64,000 nt of DNA from Bin80 sp964503085 (GCA_964503085.1 CAZCYQ010000007.1:1-64000), one strand, 5' to 3'; shown: positions 52,922-62,882, numbered from the stretch's first letter. A program made the numbers and translations. The notes: generated by a model not told the origin, from the sequence alone.

Positions 52922-54230
52922 GCGCCGCACTTCCTTGGCCATCAATAATGTTAACAAATAGTCGGTAGGCACCCGGTTCAGAAGGGGCCTTCAGGTTAAC
53001 CTGCGCGCCATCTGCGCTCGCGAACAGGCCGGGGATCGGTTCTGGTTCGACTTCGTCATCTCCACCATGGCCAACGGCTGTAGCTTCGGGGCGAACGGTC
53101 CAGTGGTAATTCAGCACATCTCCTTCGGGATCACTTGTGACGACTGCACTCGCGACACTTGCGTCTGGAGACAACTCTATATTGTCGGTGGCTTCCAGGC
53201 CATTAAGCGTAAAGGAACCTATTCTAGGGGCTTGGTTGGCTGGCCAGGCACCTGTCCACTTGTGGTGCATTATGTCAACCGCGGCCGTTTTATCTCCATC
53301 TGGCATAAACATGCCATACCAGGTGGGTGTACGCTCCTGCTTTTGTCCCCAAAGGAACACATAGGAGCCAATACACTGAATGGTATCAGGTGCAATCACA
53401 GTTTCAAATCGCCGATCGTACCAGTCTGCTTTTACGGTGGAGTTATTCTCGAGCGGCGCACCCCACGGGGTCGTTGGAACCTCCCAGTGTCCGGTAGCTC
53501 CCCATTCGGTCACGACATATGGACCGTTCCAGTCAGCTTCCTCCAGATAACGTGGCAGGTTGATGATATCGGCGTACATCTGAATACCTAGAAGGTCCAG
53601 ATCCGGGGCGCGCGTTTTGATCTGGGCGATCAGTTCAGGGCTTATCCCCGCCAGCATCGTGAGCGTTGGATGATTGCCGTCGATCTCATGGATCATCTTG
53701 GAGATATCGTTCACGGCATCCCAGACGCGAGGATTCGTAGCCCCCAGATTCAGCTCATTCCCGATTCCCCACATGAGCAGGGCGGGATGATCCTTGTAGA
53801 GCATAACCTCTTCCCGTACGGCGGCCAGTTGAGCAGCGACAGCTGCGGAGTCACTGTAATCGAAATTAAACACTCCCCGTCCGCTTCCCGGGCGCTCCCG
53901 TGCGATATCGATTCCCATGGTTACCATCAGTCCGCTCGCATACGCACGATCTAGGACCTCGACGCCAGTATTCTGTCCATTATCCGTACGCCAGGTACGG
54001 AACGAATTGCCTCCGTGCGCGGCCAGGGCTTCTACATCCCCAAATTCCAGGCCGGCACCATTGATATAGAACGGAGCATCATTTACATATAGTTGGTATC
54101 GCCCGTCCTCCTGGCGAATCTCCACTTTTTTCGCCTCCTGACTCTGGTTTGCCGTTCCTTCCTGTCCGCAGCCTATCATTACGAAGACGAAGATTACAGC
54201 AAGCATAAAGTGACGTTTTTGATGACTCAT
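52887..54230 (-). CDS. GH2-like glycosidase-fold lipoprotein
   Basis: Envelope-anchored protein with a GH2/GH5-clan TIM barrel. Seen: lipoprotein signal with MIGCG (Cys21), VNGAPFYINGAG-like start (VNDAPFYINGAGLEFGD), NSFRTW, the putative acid/base in MWGIGNELN (Glu159) and the putative nucleophile in VVTEWGATGHWE (Glu242). After the barrel a PKD/Ig-like domain follows (AVVTSDPEGDVLNYHWTVRPEA). The 447 residues fit a barrel plus one small domain. It overlaps the start of the large unknown gene downstream, so the two are probably one operon acting on the same glycan. Confidence 0.82.
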   Translation of the reverse strand: MSHQKRHFMLAVIFVFVMIGCGQEGTANQSQEAKKVEIRQEDGRYQLYVNDAPFYINGAGLEFGDVEALAAHGGNSFRTWRTDNGQNTGVEVLDRAYASGLMVTMGIDIARERPGSGRGVFNFDYSDSAAVAAQLAAVREEVMLYKDHPALLMWGIGNELNLGATNPRVWDAVNDISKMIHEIDGNHPTLTMLAGISPELIAQIKTRAPDLDLLGIQMYADIINLPRYLEEADWNGPYVVTEWGATGHWEVPTTPWGAPLENNSTVKADWYDRRFETVIAPDTIQCIGSYVFLWGQKQERTPTWYGMFMPDGDKTAAVDIMHHKWTGAWPANQAPRIGSFTLNGLEATDNIELSPDASVASAVVTSDPEGDVLNYHWTVRPEATAVGHGGDDEVEPEPIPGLFASADGAQVNLKAPSEPGAYRLFVNIIDGQGSAAHANIPFLVTGE

Positions 54231-54529
54231 GAAGTTTCAGTCCAAATATTCTAAGTGGCCTGAATACGATCCTGTCCAGGAATTGTGCCAGATTCGCCCC
54301 AGTCTTCGGATTGATGCGCGAACGGGGAAGGCATGTGGAAAGAGTGGGTGCGGGGATCTGTGCAATAGAGCGTGGCCACTACAGAGATTCTACGAAAACA
54401 GGGGACCTATTGGAGAAAATTCTCCGATGCAGAGGCTAACTTTAAAGATAAAGAGGGAAATACACGCTCAATTCCCAGATTTCGGAAATTCTAGGGGGGA
54501 AGTTCAGATGTGGTACAATTCCGCAGACC

Positions 54530-55786
54530 CTACCAGGTAATTGACATTCCCTTCGAAACCCTATTAATCTGCGTATGAACCAAATCGTTGGTGGCCGTAC
54601 TCACACCATGTGATTTCGCCAACCCGCTCCACCAGCCAAGTAAATCTCTTGTTCGTCCAAGGAATTCATTGATTTTGGTGTCACTTATTCCAGCATGCCG
54701 CCCTAGTGCTCTAAGGTGGTCACTGCTTGGCGATTTGCCCTCACCCATCACCATAGTGCTCTGCTCTCCGCCTGGGCCATATGAGAACGTTAAATCATAG
54801 GCTGGTGAGAGTTTCCATGTTCCCGTTTCATCCATGAGAAATGAAAAATTCTTGGAATGATCATCTCGATTGTGTGCCAAGACGTTGAAGACAGCATACT
54901 TAAACATTTTTTCTGACTCCCGAACGTCGCGTGAAAGATGCAGGGTGAGTTCCAGTAGGTCCTGATAATCAAGAGCTGGAATTCTATGATCCGAATGCAA
55001 TAATCCGCAAGGGGTGTGCATGTGCAAGCGACCGGTTTGGTTTTGATCAAAACGCTTGATCGCAAAATACCCGGCTCCCCGTTTCGCCGGAAACAGATGG
55101 GTAGGGGGGATCATAAGCCCGGCCCGCCGAGCCATTTCTGAATACACAAATTCCACGGCTCCCGCATCCGGGCCATCTTGCGAGTTCGCGAATTTGACAA
55201 TCCATGGCTCATAGCCTTTCGGTAGAACCTGGCTCCCATGAGTGATCTGCCCGGTCTTATGATCGAATCCGATCAGTACTTTTGGCCGCGCGCCTGCTGA
55301 CGATCCGTTACGTGCCAGAAGTTCGTCCAAAACATCCTCGGCTCCGCCTTCTAAAACATCATGTGACTGTTTGGCAAGCCGGTCCAAATCTACTCCGGTT
55401 ATCTCCACAGCTTCGCGGTAGCGCGGTTCGTAAATCAACGCCCCCATACCCGATTTACCGACTTGTGCCAACCGATCAAGAGGGCTTAGCGTTTGTGGTA
55501 AAACGCCTCTCTTACGCATGGCCCTATCAAACAATAGTCGTCCCCAACCATCGGGTAAACTATCATTGAATACACCTGGCAGACCTTCAAAAAGTTCTGG
55601 TGGGAAAGTTTGTACCCCAGGTTTTAATGGTAAGCGGAAAGGAGACAAGTCGAGACCTCGACGAATAAAATCCGCATCATATTCAAAATATATTTTCTGA
55701 TCTCGACTGGCTAGATGTCCAACGAACACAGGGCCACTTCCAAAATCCAGTCCAACTTTTATGTGATGTACGGGCTTACGTCTCAT
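54530..55786 (-). CDS. hipA: HipA-type serine/threonine kinase toxin (module 2)
   Basis: Second HipA in the window, only distantly similar to the one at 5871-7094. Seen: DSLPDGWGRLLFDRAM (75-90) as in HipA N-terminal parts, Ser-rich loop GSSAGARPK (161-169) matching the GxSxGxxPK pattern that carries the autophosphorylated Ser, catalytic HNRDDHSKNFSF (305-316) and SPAYDLTFS (327-335). The 418 residues are complete. It overlaps its hipB by ATGA. Target unknown. A stretch of ~300 bp without a gene separates it from the GH2-like gene. Confidence 0.92.
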   Translation of the reverse strand: MRRKPVHHIKVGLDFGSGPVFVGHLASRDQKIYFEYDADFIRRGLDLSPFRLPLKPGVQTFPPELFEGLPGVFNDSLPDGWGRLLFDRAMRKRGVLPQTLSPLDRLAQVGKSGMGALIYEPRYREAVEITGVDLDRLAKQSHDVLEGGAEDVLDELLARNGSSAGARPKVLIGFDHKTGQITHGSQVLPKGYEPWIVKFANSQDGPDAGAVEFVYSEMARRAGLMIPPTHLFPAKRGAGYFAIKRFDQNQTGRLHMHTPCGLLHSDHRIPALDYQDLLELTLHLSRDVRESEKMFKYAVFNVLAHNRDDHSKNFSFLMDETGTWKLSPAYDLTFSYGPGGEQSTMVMGEGKSPSSDHLRALGRHAGISDTKINEFLGRTRDLLGWWSGLAKSHGVSTATNDLVHTQINRVSKGMSITW

Positions 55787-56091
55787 GAGCGTGAACCACG
55801 TTTGCGCGTGGGACGAGTTTTGTTGGACAGGACATCATCAATGGAGGAGAATCTTCTTTGGTTCGGTGCGCTCGCCTCTACGATTTTTCTCAGCCCCCCG
55901 ACAACCAGCATGAGCTTCAATAAATTGTCAATAGATATGGCACCGCTTTGCTCAAATTTTCTAAGTGTAGATAGGGCAACCCCTGAACGCTTACTAAGGC
56001 CAGCTTGTGTAAGATTAAGCGCTAAGCGACGCTGTTTCATGTTCTGAGCGATCGCTATTTTCGCTCTTGTAGGTGTAATTAATGATATCAT
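55783..56091 (-). CDS. hipB: HipB-type helix-turn-helix antitoxin (module 2)
   Basis: XRE-type regulator, 102 aa. The HTH covers about residues 16-70: NMKQRRLALNLTQAGLSKRS and GVALSTLRKFEQSGAISIDN, then LLKLMLVVGGL. A basic tail (NKTRPTRKRGSRS) follows. It is coupled to hipA by a 4-bp overlap and preceded by an inverted repeat. It should neutralise the kinase and repress the operon. Confidence 0.87.
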   Translation of the reverse strand: MISLITPTRAKIAIAQNMKQRRLALNLTQAGLSKRSGVALSTLRKFEQSGAISIDNLLKLMLVVGGLRKIVEASAPNQRRFSSIDDVLSNKTRPTRKRGSRS

Positions 56092-56540
56092 AATATAAAT
56101 TATTTTGATTTATTCCTAAAAATACTATTATTTTAGTATTTATGGGATTTGAATAATTTTTGATGTCTGCGACAGTAAAACGATAAAGTCGGCGTAGATT
56201 TGGGAAAGCAAAGTCTTCAAAGTCTGTGACGGTGCTTGTACTGGGTATCCTACGAAGAGGCTCGTGATACGTGCTAAAGCGGATGTCCACGATGGCCAGA
56301 GACGAATTCTACACGCTGTTGCCTCATCACCGGACGGACGCACTATTGTTCACAAGAGCCTCGCAGATCCAGCCGGCAGCAGGCCTCTTATTCCACAAAT
56401 TCACAACCGCCCGCCCTAACTAAAGGGGATTGGGGCCACCGTTGTGCCGCTTTCGCACGTGGCATATAAGAAGCGCATACGTACGAAAGATGACTAGAGA
56501 GTGCTAATTACTAAGGAGTTTTTGAGCAGATTCGTTCATG
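56092..56540. other. Intergenic region, no gene recognised
   Basis: About 450 bp between hipB and the transporter gene. The part next to hipB is very AT-rich and holds the inverted repeat at 56120-56141. Two minus-strand frames here have no protein-like features. Nothing else was recognised. Confidence 0.4.
56120..56141 (-). promoter_or_regulatory. Candidate HipB operator (module 2)
   Basis: Perfect 8-bp inverted repeat AAATACTA (56120-56127) and TAGTATTT (56134-56141) with a 6-bp spacer, 28 bp upstream of the hipB start in an AT-rich promoter region. This is a typical place for an antitoxin operator. Confidence 0.5.
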
Positions 56541-58130
56541 CTATCCTTGTTCAACTTTGGCCTGCGTATCAGCTTCATTGCCCCGAGCTAGGAGAGATTC
56601 CAGTGCTTCGAGCGATCGTCCCTTCGTCTCAGGAAGAGCAATGATTACAAAAACCAAGCCTAGCGCAGCCATAACACCATACAGCAGGAAGGTCAGGGCG
56701 CTGCCCAGGTTCGCGAGTTCCCATGGGAAGACCAGTTGCACGGTGAAGCTGACGCCCGAGTTGATCAATCCAACAAAAGAAATAGCCAGAGCACGCAGAC
56801 GATTCGGGAAGAGTTCTGAGAACAGAACCCACATAACCGGTCCGAGAGACACAGCGAAGGAGGCAACAAATCCCAGAATACCAACCAAAATAAGAATGGG
56901 ATTCATGCTGATGGCGGCCGCGATCAACTCGGATTCATATTGTCGTGCGGTAGCAAGCCCCAGCGCAGACTCCAGAGCTCTTTTAAAGTCAACATCGGAG
57001 TTGAAGGTCGTATCCAGGATGGGTTGTAGTGCCTCCAGGCTTACCGCTGCGGGCAGAGCTACGTCTGATGTCAGAGTATACGAGGCCCCATGGAATCCGT
57101 AAGCCAGGAGTGCCATGGCAATTGTAATGCCTGTGAGCCCTGTGATAAGCAAGGGTTTTCTTCCCAGTCGATCGACCAATGCAATAGCAACGATCGTAAA
57201 AGCCAGATTGACCAAGCCGACCAGTATGGCCTGAACGAAGGAAGCATTGGTTCCGATGCCCGACTGCTCGAAGATCATGGGAGCGTAGAAAAACACAGCA
57301 TTAATTCCTGTGATTTGCTGTACAACGGCGATCACGATGCCGATGAGCAGTACAAATTTCATAGCGGGCGCAAACAGGGCTGTCAGGCCGACATTGGTCT
57401 TAGCGGCGTCTGCATCCAGACTGGCCTGTACTGCACGCAGATCTGCTTCTGCCTCTTCAGCCCCGCTTGCCCGGGTCATGATGGCAAGGCCTTCGGAGAT
57501 ACGCCCTTTCATCACAAGCCAGCGTGGACTCTCAGGTACGGCAAAGAGTGCACCAAAATAGAGCACAGCGGGCAGTGTCTCGAGACCAAGCATCCAGCGC
57601 CAGTTGTGTTGACCAAACATCAGGGCTTCAGCCCAAGCACTGGTACTGTCACCCAGTTCCAGTATGAGGTAATTGGTGAAGAATGCGACTGAGATGCCGA
57701 TGACGATATTGAGCTGGTTAAAGGAGACCATACGTCCCCGCAGTGCAGGTGGAGATATTTCCGCGATGTACATCGGAGCGATAATGAGGGATGCTCCCAC
57801 TCCAAGTCCGCCGACCATACGGGCGACGACCAGCAGCATATAGTTTGGCGCCAATGCTGAACCAATAGCCGAAACAGCGTAAAGTACGGCGGCCCAATAA
57901 AGGACGGTTCGGCGGCCTATGCGATTACTGAGCGGACCTGCCGCCAACATTGCCAGTGTTGAACTCAGCGTCAAAGAACTCACTGCCCACCCAAGTTGAA
58001 GATTAGTCAGGTCAAATTCCACCTCAATAAAGCCGACCACTCCAGAAATAACCGAAGCATCAAAGCCCATAAGGAAACCTCCCAGGGCGACAATCAGGGC
58101 GGTCCGTGCCACATAAAGATTTTTAATCAT
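56541..58130 (-). CDS. Sugar porter (MFS superfamily)
   Basis: Inner-membrane sugar:H+ symporter or facilitator with 12 predicted helices. Seen: GGFLMGFDASVISGV, the RIGRR loop, the RMVGGLGVGASLIIAPMYIAE and SPPALRGRMVSFNQ signatures, PESPRWLVMKGR before the central loop, and VDRLGRKPLL. The second-half QQITGINAVFFYAP sugar-binding motif is intact. ATG at 58130 gives 529 residues; the frame starts 24 bp earlier. An insertion after helix 8 (about 60 residues, ASYTLTSDVALPA...) is longer than usual. Sugar unknown; the glycan context fits. Confidence 0.92.
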   Translation of the reverse strand: MIKNLYVARTALIVALGGFLMGFDASVISGVVGFIEVEFDLTNLQLGWAVSSLTLSSTLAMLAAGPLSNRIGRRTVLYWAAVLYAVSAIGSALAPNYMLLVVARMVGGLGVGASLIIAPMYIAEISPPALRGRMVSFNQLNIVIGISVAFFTNYLILELGDSTSAWAEALMFGQHNWRWMLGLETLPAVLYFGALFAVPESPRWLVMKGRISEGLAIMTRASGAEEAEADLRAVQASLDADAAKTNVGLTALFAPAMKFVLLIGIVIAVVQQITGINAVFFYAPMIFEQSGIGTNASFVQAILVGLVNLAFTIVAIALVDRLGRKPLLITGLTGITIAMALLAYGFHGASYTLTSDVALPAAVSLEALQPILDTTFNSDVDFKRALESALGLATARQYESELIAAAISMNPILILVGILGFVASFAVSLGPVMWVLFSELFPNRLRALAISFVGLINSGVSFTVQLVFPWELANLGSALTFLLYGVMAALGLVFVIIALPETKGRSLEALESLLARGNEADTQAKVEQG

Positions 58131-58242
58131 TTCCAGCAAATTATTGATGCACAACGACCTCGGGATGCCAAGAGCGGGTCAGGTTTAGGTAAGGCAGAGA
58201 AATCGGCGTGCGATGCATACGACGTACCAAGGTACAAATTTT

Positions 58243-59382
58243 TTACAGGTTCTTAATCAGGGCAGTCCAGGCTTGTCGAACAGTATTCGGACTGTATTCC
58301 GTTTCATAATGCCTACGTGCAGCGAAGGACTTATCCTGCCAGATTTCTCTATTACTCAATGTTATAAGTGCATTTGCAATTGCCTCGGGATCACGCGGTG
58401 GCACAAGAGACGCGCCCTGTCCTTCATTTACCAGGGCTTCAAGCACTGGCAGCTTGGTGATGATCATGGGTGTTCCAGCACTTAGTGCCTCCATGATAGC
58501 TAAGGGCTGCGCCTCGTGAGCAAGTAAACTCGGCAGCGCAAACACATCCGCAGTTTGATGCAACTTGGCAACAGTCCTTCGGTCAGAAATCGGTCCGTGG
58601 ATTACAACGGTGTCCTGAAGCCCCAGGCGTTCAACTTCGCTGCGAAACCTTCCTTCATCACTTTCAATATTCCAGCGTCCAGCAAAATGTGCTTTGAGGG
58701 ACAGCCCCTTTTTGGTTGCGATGGCAATGGCCTGTAGAAGATCATAGCAACCTTTTTCCCTGATCATATGACTCAGGAATAACACACGGATAGTGCTTGA
58801 AGCAGCATTATTTTCGTGCTTGATGCGGAATTCGTCCTCAGTTGCAATTTGGGGCACATAATTGGGAATGACACAAAGTTTATGTGCTGGTACATAAGCC
58901 TCGATTTGGTTTGCCAGTTCACGGCTTAGAACGACCACGCGATCCAGTCTTCGGACCAGCTTCCGGGCCGAGGCTGCCATGGACCAGTGTGTGAAAATTC
59001 TGGAGAAGTTTCCCCAATGCACCACGGCGACGACCGGCTGATTGGGGCGCAGGCAGGGTATTACAGCCGTAAGGTCACGCCAATGTCCTGAGGGTTGGCT
59101 GGAAATGTTTGCCCAGAGCACCGGGTTACCATCGTTAAGCCTAGATTTTAGCTTTGGTTTGAGTTTGAGATAGTGCTGAATGGTCTGCCTCGCTCCTGAG
59201 TACCCTGAAGACAGCAAGGCCCGGTTGGTGAGAGTCATGTTGAATTGCTTGACATTATGATCTTGTTCAAGCAGCTGAGCCAGGCTGTGTGTTGCAAGAC
59301 TTTGCCCATCTATTGGAGGGGGGAATCGCCCAATAACGTGAACCGTTCTCAATCCGTTAGGTCCGGGCAGGGTCTGTGTCAT
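58243..59382 (-). CDS. Glycosyltransferase family 4 (GT-B)
   Basis: Retaining glycosyltransferase with two Rossmann domains, using a nucleotide sugar in surface-glycan or lipopolysaccharide synthesis. Seen: VHVIGRFPPPIDGQSLATHS at the N-terminus, VLFLSHMIREKGCYDLLQAI and the E-x7-E type HEAQPLAIMEAL in the donor-binding domain, with ALPSLLAHEAQPLA. The 379 residues are normal and no membrane segment is seen. It is a single gene upstream of the transporter on the same strand. Acceptor and donor unknown. Confidence 0.88.
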   Translation of the reverse strand: MTQTLPGPNGLRTVHVIGRFPPPIDGQSLATHSLAQLLEQDHNVKQFNMTLTNRALLSSGYSGARQTIQHYLKLKPKLKSRLNDGNPVLWANISSQPSGHWRDLTAVIPCLRPNQPVVAVVHWGNFSRIFTHWSMAASARKLVRRLDRVVVLSRELANQIEAYVPAHKLCVIPNYVPQIATEDEFRIKHENNAASSTIRVLFLSHMIREKGCYDLLQAIAIATKKGLSLKAHFAGRWNIESDEGRFRSEVERLGLQDTVVIHGPISDRRTVAKLHQTADVFALPSLLAHEAQPLAIMEALSAGTPMIITKLPVLEALVNEGQGASLVPPRDPEAIANALITLSNREIWQDKSFAARRHYETEYSPNTVRQAWTALIKNL

Positions 59383-59904
59383 TGGAAATGCAAATCTGTG
59401 GAAGGAGGGGTACCTAGTTGATTATGGGGGATTACTATTGTCTGTATCTCCGTTATTTTGAGTTAACTCTTATATCCGGTTCACGGATCAACGAGCTCTA
59501 TGGCGAAATGGATGAGCTTCGTATAGGTCATTAATTCTTATAGATTTTGTGGCCAGGGTTTACAGCCGCGTCTCACATTTGTACGGTCTGTTACCGCCAC
59601 AGCCTTGGGTTGAAGTTACCATCTGGTAATGTGCAGTAGTTCCTAGCTACAAAGCCCGAACCCTATGAGGCGTTGTCACGTCTCTTGGAGACGCACCCTG
59701 TCAGAATTAACCTGAAAGTACGGTTCGGCACAATAAGGTACTGCAACCGTTGGACAGCCCGGAAGCCTGCGCGGAACCCGGCGCAGACTTGGATCAAACA
59801 CGTCTCCTTTACCGGATGGAACCCTGAATCGATATGCCAAATAATTCCGAAATTAAGTATCTAGATAGTAAGTAGAGGGCTCACGTTCAACCGTTCGACG
59901 GACC
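59383..59904. other. Long 5' region of the TonB receptor, unexplained
   Basis: About 520 bp between the divergent GT4 and TonB receptor genes. It contains a short perfect hairpin at about 59680-59694 (CGTCTC and GAGACG around a 3-base loop) and an open but unrecognised frame, roughly 59640-59864. I could not match it to cobalamin, TPP or other riboswitch cores by eye. It must contain both promoters. Confidence 0.35.
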
Positions 59905-62757
59905 ATGTTTATAGCAATCAAGACGCTTCGTTGTTTAATCTTCTCGGTTTTGCTGGTGCTTGCCGCTCTCGTTCCTGCTGCAAATGCGCAGCTTGCTGTT
60001 CAGGGAACTGTAACTGACGGCGAGACAAATCAGCCCTTTCCTGGCGTTAGCGTTTCTGTACGTGGGACCACACTCGGTACCACAACGGCTGAGGATGGCA
60101 CGTATTCGTTGCAAGTGCCTGCTGGAGATGTAACGCTGGTATTCAGTTTTGTTGGGTATCGCACACAGGAATTCAATGTATCAGTGAGTGGCGAGACAAT
60201 TGATGTAGTTCTTCAGTCAAATGTACTTGGTCTGGATGAGTTTGTTGTTGTGGGTTCACGACGACAACCTCGACTGTTGAAAGACTCGGCCGTGCCGGTT
60301 GATGTACTGGGTCCCTCCGATTTACATTCGATGGGCAGTACCGATGTGGACGATATGGTGCGAACACAAATCCCGTCCTATAATCTGCAGGCCTTAAATG
60401 GTGATGAAGCTGCAATTGTGCGTCCGGCTACGCTGCGCGGACTGCCGACAGACAACGTGATTGTGCTGGTTAATGGAAAACGCCGGCATCGATCCGGCTC
60501 CATTGCATTATCAGCAGGTTCCCTGAACGAGGGGGCACAGGGGCCGGATCTCAACATGATTCCGACAATTGCTTTGCGACAAATTGAGATATTACGTGAC
60601 GGCGCCACAGCCCAATATGGAGCGGATGCCATAGCCGGTGTTTTTAATTTGCAGCTTCGCGAAGACGCACAGGGAATACGTGCGCGACTACGATCCGGAC
60701 AATATTTGAAGGGGGATGGGCGCTATGTGCATGCGGCAGCCAATACAGGGTTTTCGCTGCCGCGCAACGGTTTTGCAAATCTGAGCCTGGAGTATAGAGA
60801 TGTGGAGCCTACCGTTCGTGGTGCTCAGCGTGATGATGCCCTAACCCTAGCCAGTCGTGGTTACCCTGTCGCGGATCCGGCGCAGACTTGGGGAAGTGCA
60901 GAAGTGAGTCACAGCGTCGTTGGATTCTTGAACAGTGGCTTTGATGTCACCCCGGGAATTAGAGGGTATGTTTTTGGGGGTGGGGGACGCAGAACCCAGG
61001 AATATGGTTTTTATTTCCGGGCACCAGGTACGTCAACGGCCCGCAGCAGCGTATTTCGTTTTGGTAGTGAACGGGCCGTAGTAGACCTTAATCCAGACGG
61101 TGGTGCGGATTGTCGCGGAGATAAAGCGCTGCCAGACCTAAATGCGACGAATGCGGAGATTCAGGGCTTTATTGATGAGTTCCAAGGGGAGTGTTTTTTG
61201 TTTAATGAAATATTTCCGGGAGGATTCACTCCGCGATTTGGGGGAGATGTATTTGATATCAGTTTGACGGCAGGCGTGCGCAGTGACAAAATTGACGGTC
61301 TGAACTGGGACATCAGTGTCAGTGGGGCCCGAAGCCTGTTGAATTTTTTCCTTTATCGATCAGTCAACGCTTCCTATGGCCCAGACACGCCGACCTCCTT
61401 CAAACCGCGGTCCTATTTTCAACAAGAAGCGGAAGTGTTGGCAGCTTTCTCTATTCCGCTTGCCGTGCGCCGGCTGGCTTCCCCGATCCATTTGGCTTGG
61501 GGGGCAACTTGGCGTACGGAAATTTTTGAGAGCCGACCCGGAGATCCTCAATCCTGGAAACCGGGTCCGTACGCTGATCAGGGGTTCAGTGTTGGTTCCA
61601 ATGGCTATCAGGGGCTGAATCCAGATTTTGCAGGCCGGTGGTCCCGGCCTAATTTCGCCATCTATGTAGATGCCGAAGCGGATCTTACTCGGCGTCTTCT
61701 GGGCAACGTTGCTGTGCGGTATGAAAATTTTACCACTGAATTTGGAAGCACGCTGAACGGAAAGCTAGCAGCATTGTACCGGGTGTCGGATCGTATTTCG
61801 CTGCGTGCTACGACAAGTACGGGATTTCGTGCGCCAACACCAGGACAGGCAAATCTGAATGTATTCCGGACGACGGGGTTTTCGAAAGAGCATGGATTGA
61901 TAGAAATTGGAGTTTTACCGTCAGTACATCCCATCTCGCAAGCATTAGGAGGAAAGCCGTTGACCCCAGAGTTTGCCACCAGTGTGTCGTCAGGGGTAAT
62001 TGCAGAGATCAGTGAGGATATTACATTGACGGCTGATTTTTTCCAGATCAACGTGCGCGACCGTCTTTCTCTCACAGGTAGCATTCCCATCACAGACGAG
62101 ATTATACAGATCATTGACCCGAAAAACTTGCTGGGGGGGATCACTAACATTAGAGAAGTTCGTTTTTATTCAAATGATTTCAGTACAAGGACCAATGGTT
62201 TGGACGTACTGTTGGCGTGGCAGCGTGAATGGGAGCCTACACATGCCATTTCCGGTAGCATTGCGTGGAACTGGACGTCTACATCCCTCACCCATTTCAC
62301 GCCTCCAAGCGAGATCACTAATTTCCTTGGCGAAACGTTGCGAGATCCACTGCCACTAGGTTTGCTCACCAGACGCCGTCAGGTTGAAATAGAAGAATTG
62401 AATCCAAAACATCGACTGGTTGCAACACAACGGTATTTGCTGGACAGATGGTCTGCACTCTTTCGTGTGAGTTGGTTCGACAGCTGGCAGGCCTGCAGGT
62501 TTGCCAGTTCTACCTGCACTGAGGATGGTATCAGTGTTCTGGATTATTTTCCAAGCGTCTGGCTTACGGATGTTGAGATTGGTTATGCATTCCGGGATTT
62601 CTGGCAAGTCACACTTGGTGTGAACAATCTGTTTGATATAGCCCGCAGCGCTCATATGGAAGAGACGCATCGGCAAGGCAATCTATCTCCACGCAGCCTG
62701 CCATTTGATCACAATGGTACTTCGGTGTATTTACGAATTGCTGCGGATCTGTACTGA
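59905..62757 (+). CDS. TonB-dependent receptor with carboxypeptidase-regulatory-like domain
   Basis: Second outer-membrane transporter, 950 aa. Signal peptide ends PAANAQ (about 29). A regulatory-like domain at 33-110 (VQGTVTDGETNQPFPGVSV), a plug with RPATLRGLPTDNVIVLVNGKR and ILRDGATAQYGADAIAGVFNL, then the barrel; the ending VYLRIAADLY has an aromatic last residue. No SusD partner. The plug motifs (DGATAQYGADAIAG) resemble receptors that often lack SusD and take other ligands. It precedes a sugar isomerase-like gene by 125 bp. Cargo unknown. Confidence 0.9.
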   Translation: MFIAIKTLRCLIFSVLLVLAALVPAANAQLAVQGTVTDGETNQPFPGVSVSVRGTTLGTTTAEDGTYSLQVPAGDVTLVFSFVGYRTQEFNVSVSGETIDVVLQSNVLGLDEFVVVGSRRQPRLLKDSAVPVDVLGPSDLHSMGSTDVDDMVRTQIPSYNLQALNGDEAAIVRPATLRGLPTDNVIVLVNGKRRHRSGSIALSAGSLNEGAQGPDLNMIPTIALRQIEILRDGATAQYGADAIAGVFNLQLREDAQGIRARLRSGQYLKGDGRYVHAAANTGFSLPRNGFANLSLEYRDVEPTVRGAQRDDALTLASRGYPVADPAQTWGSAEVSHSVVGFLNSGFDVTPGIRGYVFGGGGRRTQEYGFYFRAPGTSTARSSVFRFGSERAVVDLNPDGGADCRGDKALPDLNATNAEIQGFIDEFQGECFLFNEIFPGGFTPRFGGDVFDISLTAGVRSDKIDGLNWDISVSGARSLLNFFLYRSVNASYGPDTPTSFKPRSYFQQEAEVLAAFSIPLAVRRLASPIHLAWGATWRTEIFESRPGDPQSWKPGPYADQGFSVGSNGYQGLNPDFAGRWSRPNFAIYVDAEADLTRRLLGNVAVRYENFTTEFGSTLNGKLAALYRVSDRISLRATTSTGFRAPTPGQANLNVFRTTGFSKEHGLIEIGVLPSVHPISQALGGKPLTPEFATSVSSGVIAEISEDITLTADFFQINVRDRLSLTGSIPITDEIIQIIDPKNLLGGITNIREVRFYSNDFSTRTNGLDVLLAWQREWEPTHAISGSIAWNWTSTSLTHFTPPSEITNFLGETLRDPLPLGLLTRRRQVEIEELNPKHRLVATQRYLLDRWSALFRVSWFDSWQACRFASSTCTEDGISVLDYFPSVWLTDVEIGYAFRDFWQVTLGVNNLFDIARSAHMEETHRQGNLSPRSLPFDHNGTSVYLRIAADLY

Positions 62758-62882
62758 TTCATGTTTAGGCGCAACTTTATTTTGAATTAAGTATCTGTAT
62801 GGAGATATGGCTGATCTTGATCGGCAATCAAACTTTACAAGCTCCCAGTTGACAGATTTGGTCCTTTAACTGACAGTTGATC

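Noticed and set aside
54229..54540. Plus-strand 103-codon frame between the GH2-like and hipA genes
   Set aside because: Overlaps both neighbours and shows no protein-like pattern.
59673..59864. Small plus-strand frame before the TonB receptor
   Set aside because: No recognised domain; Arg/Lys-rich sequence is likely a chance reading of a structured leader.
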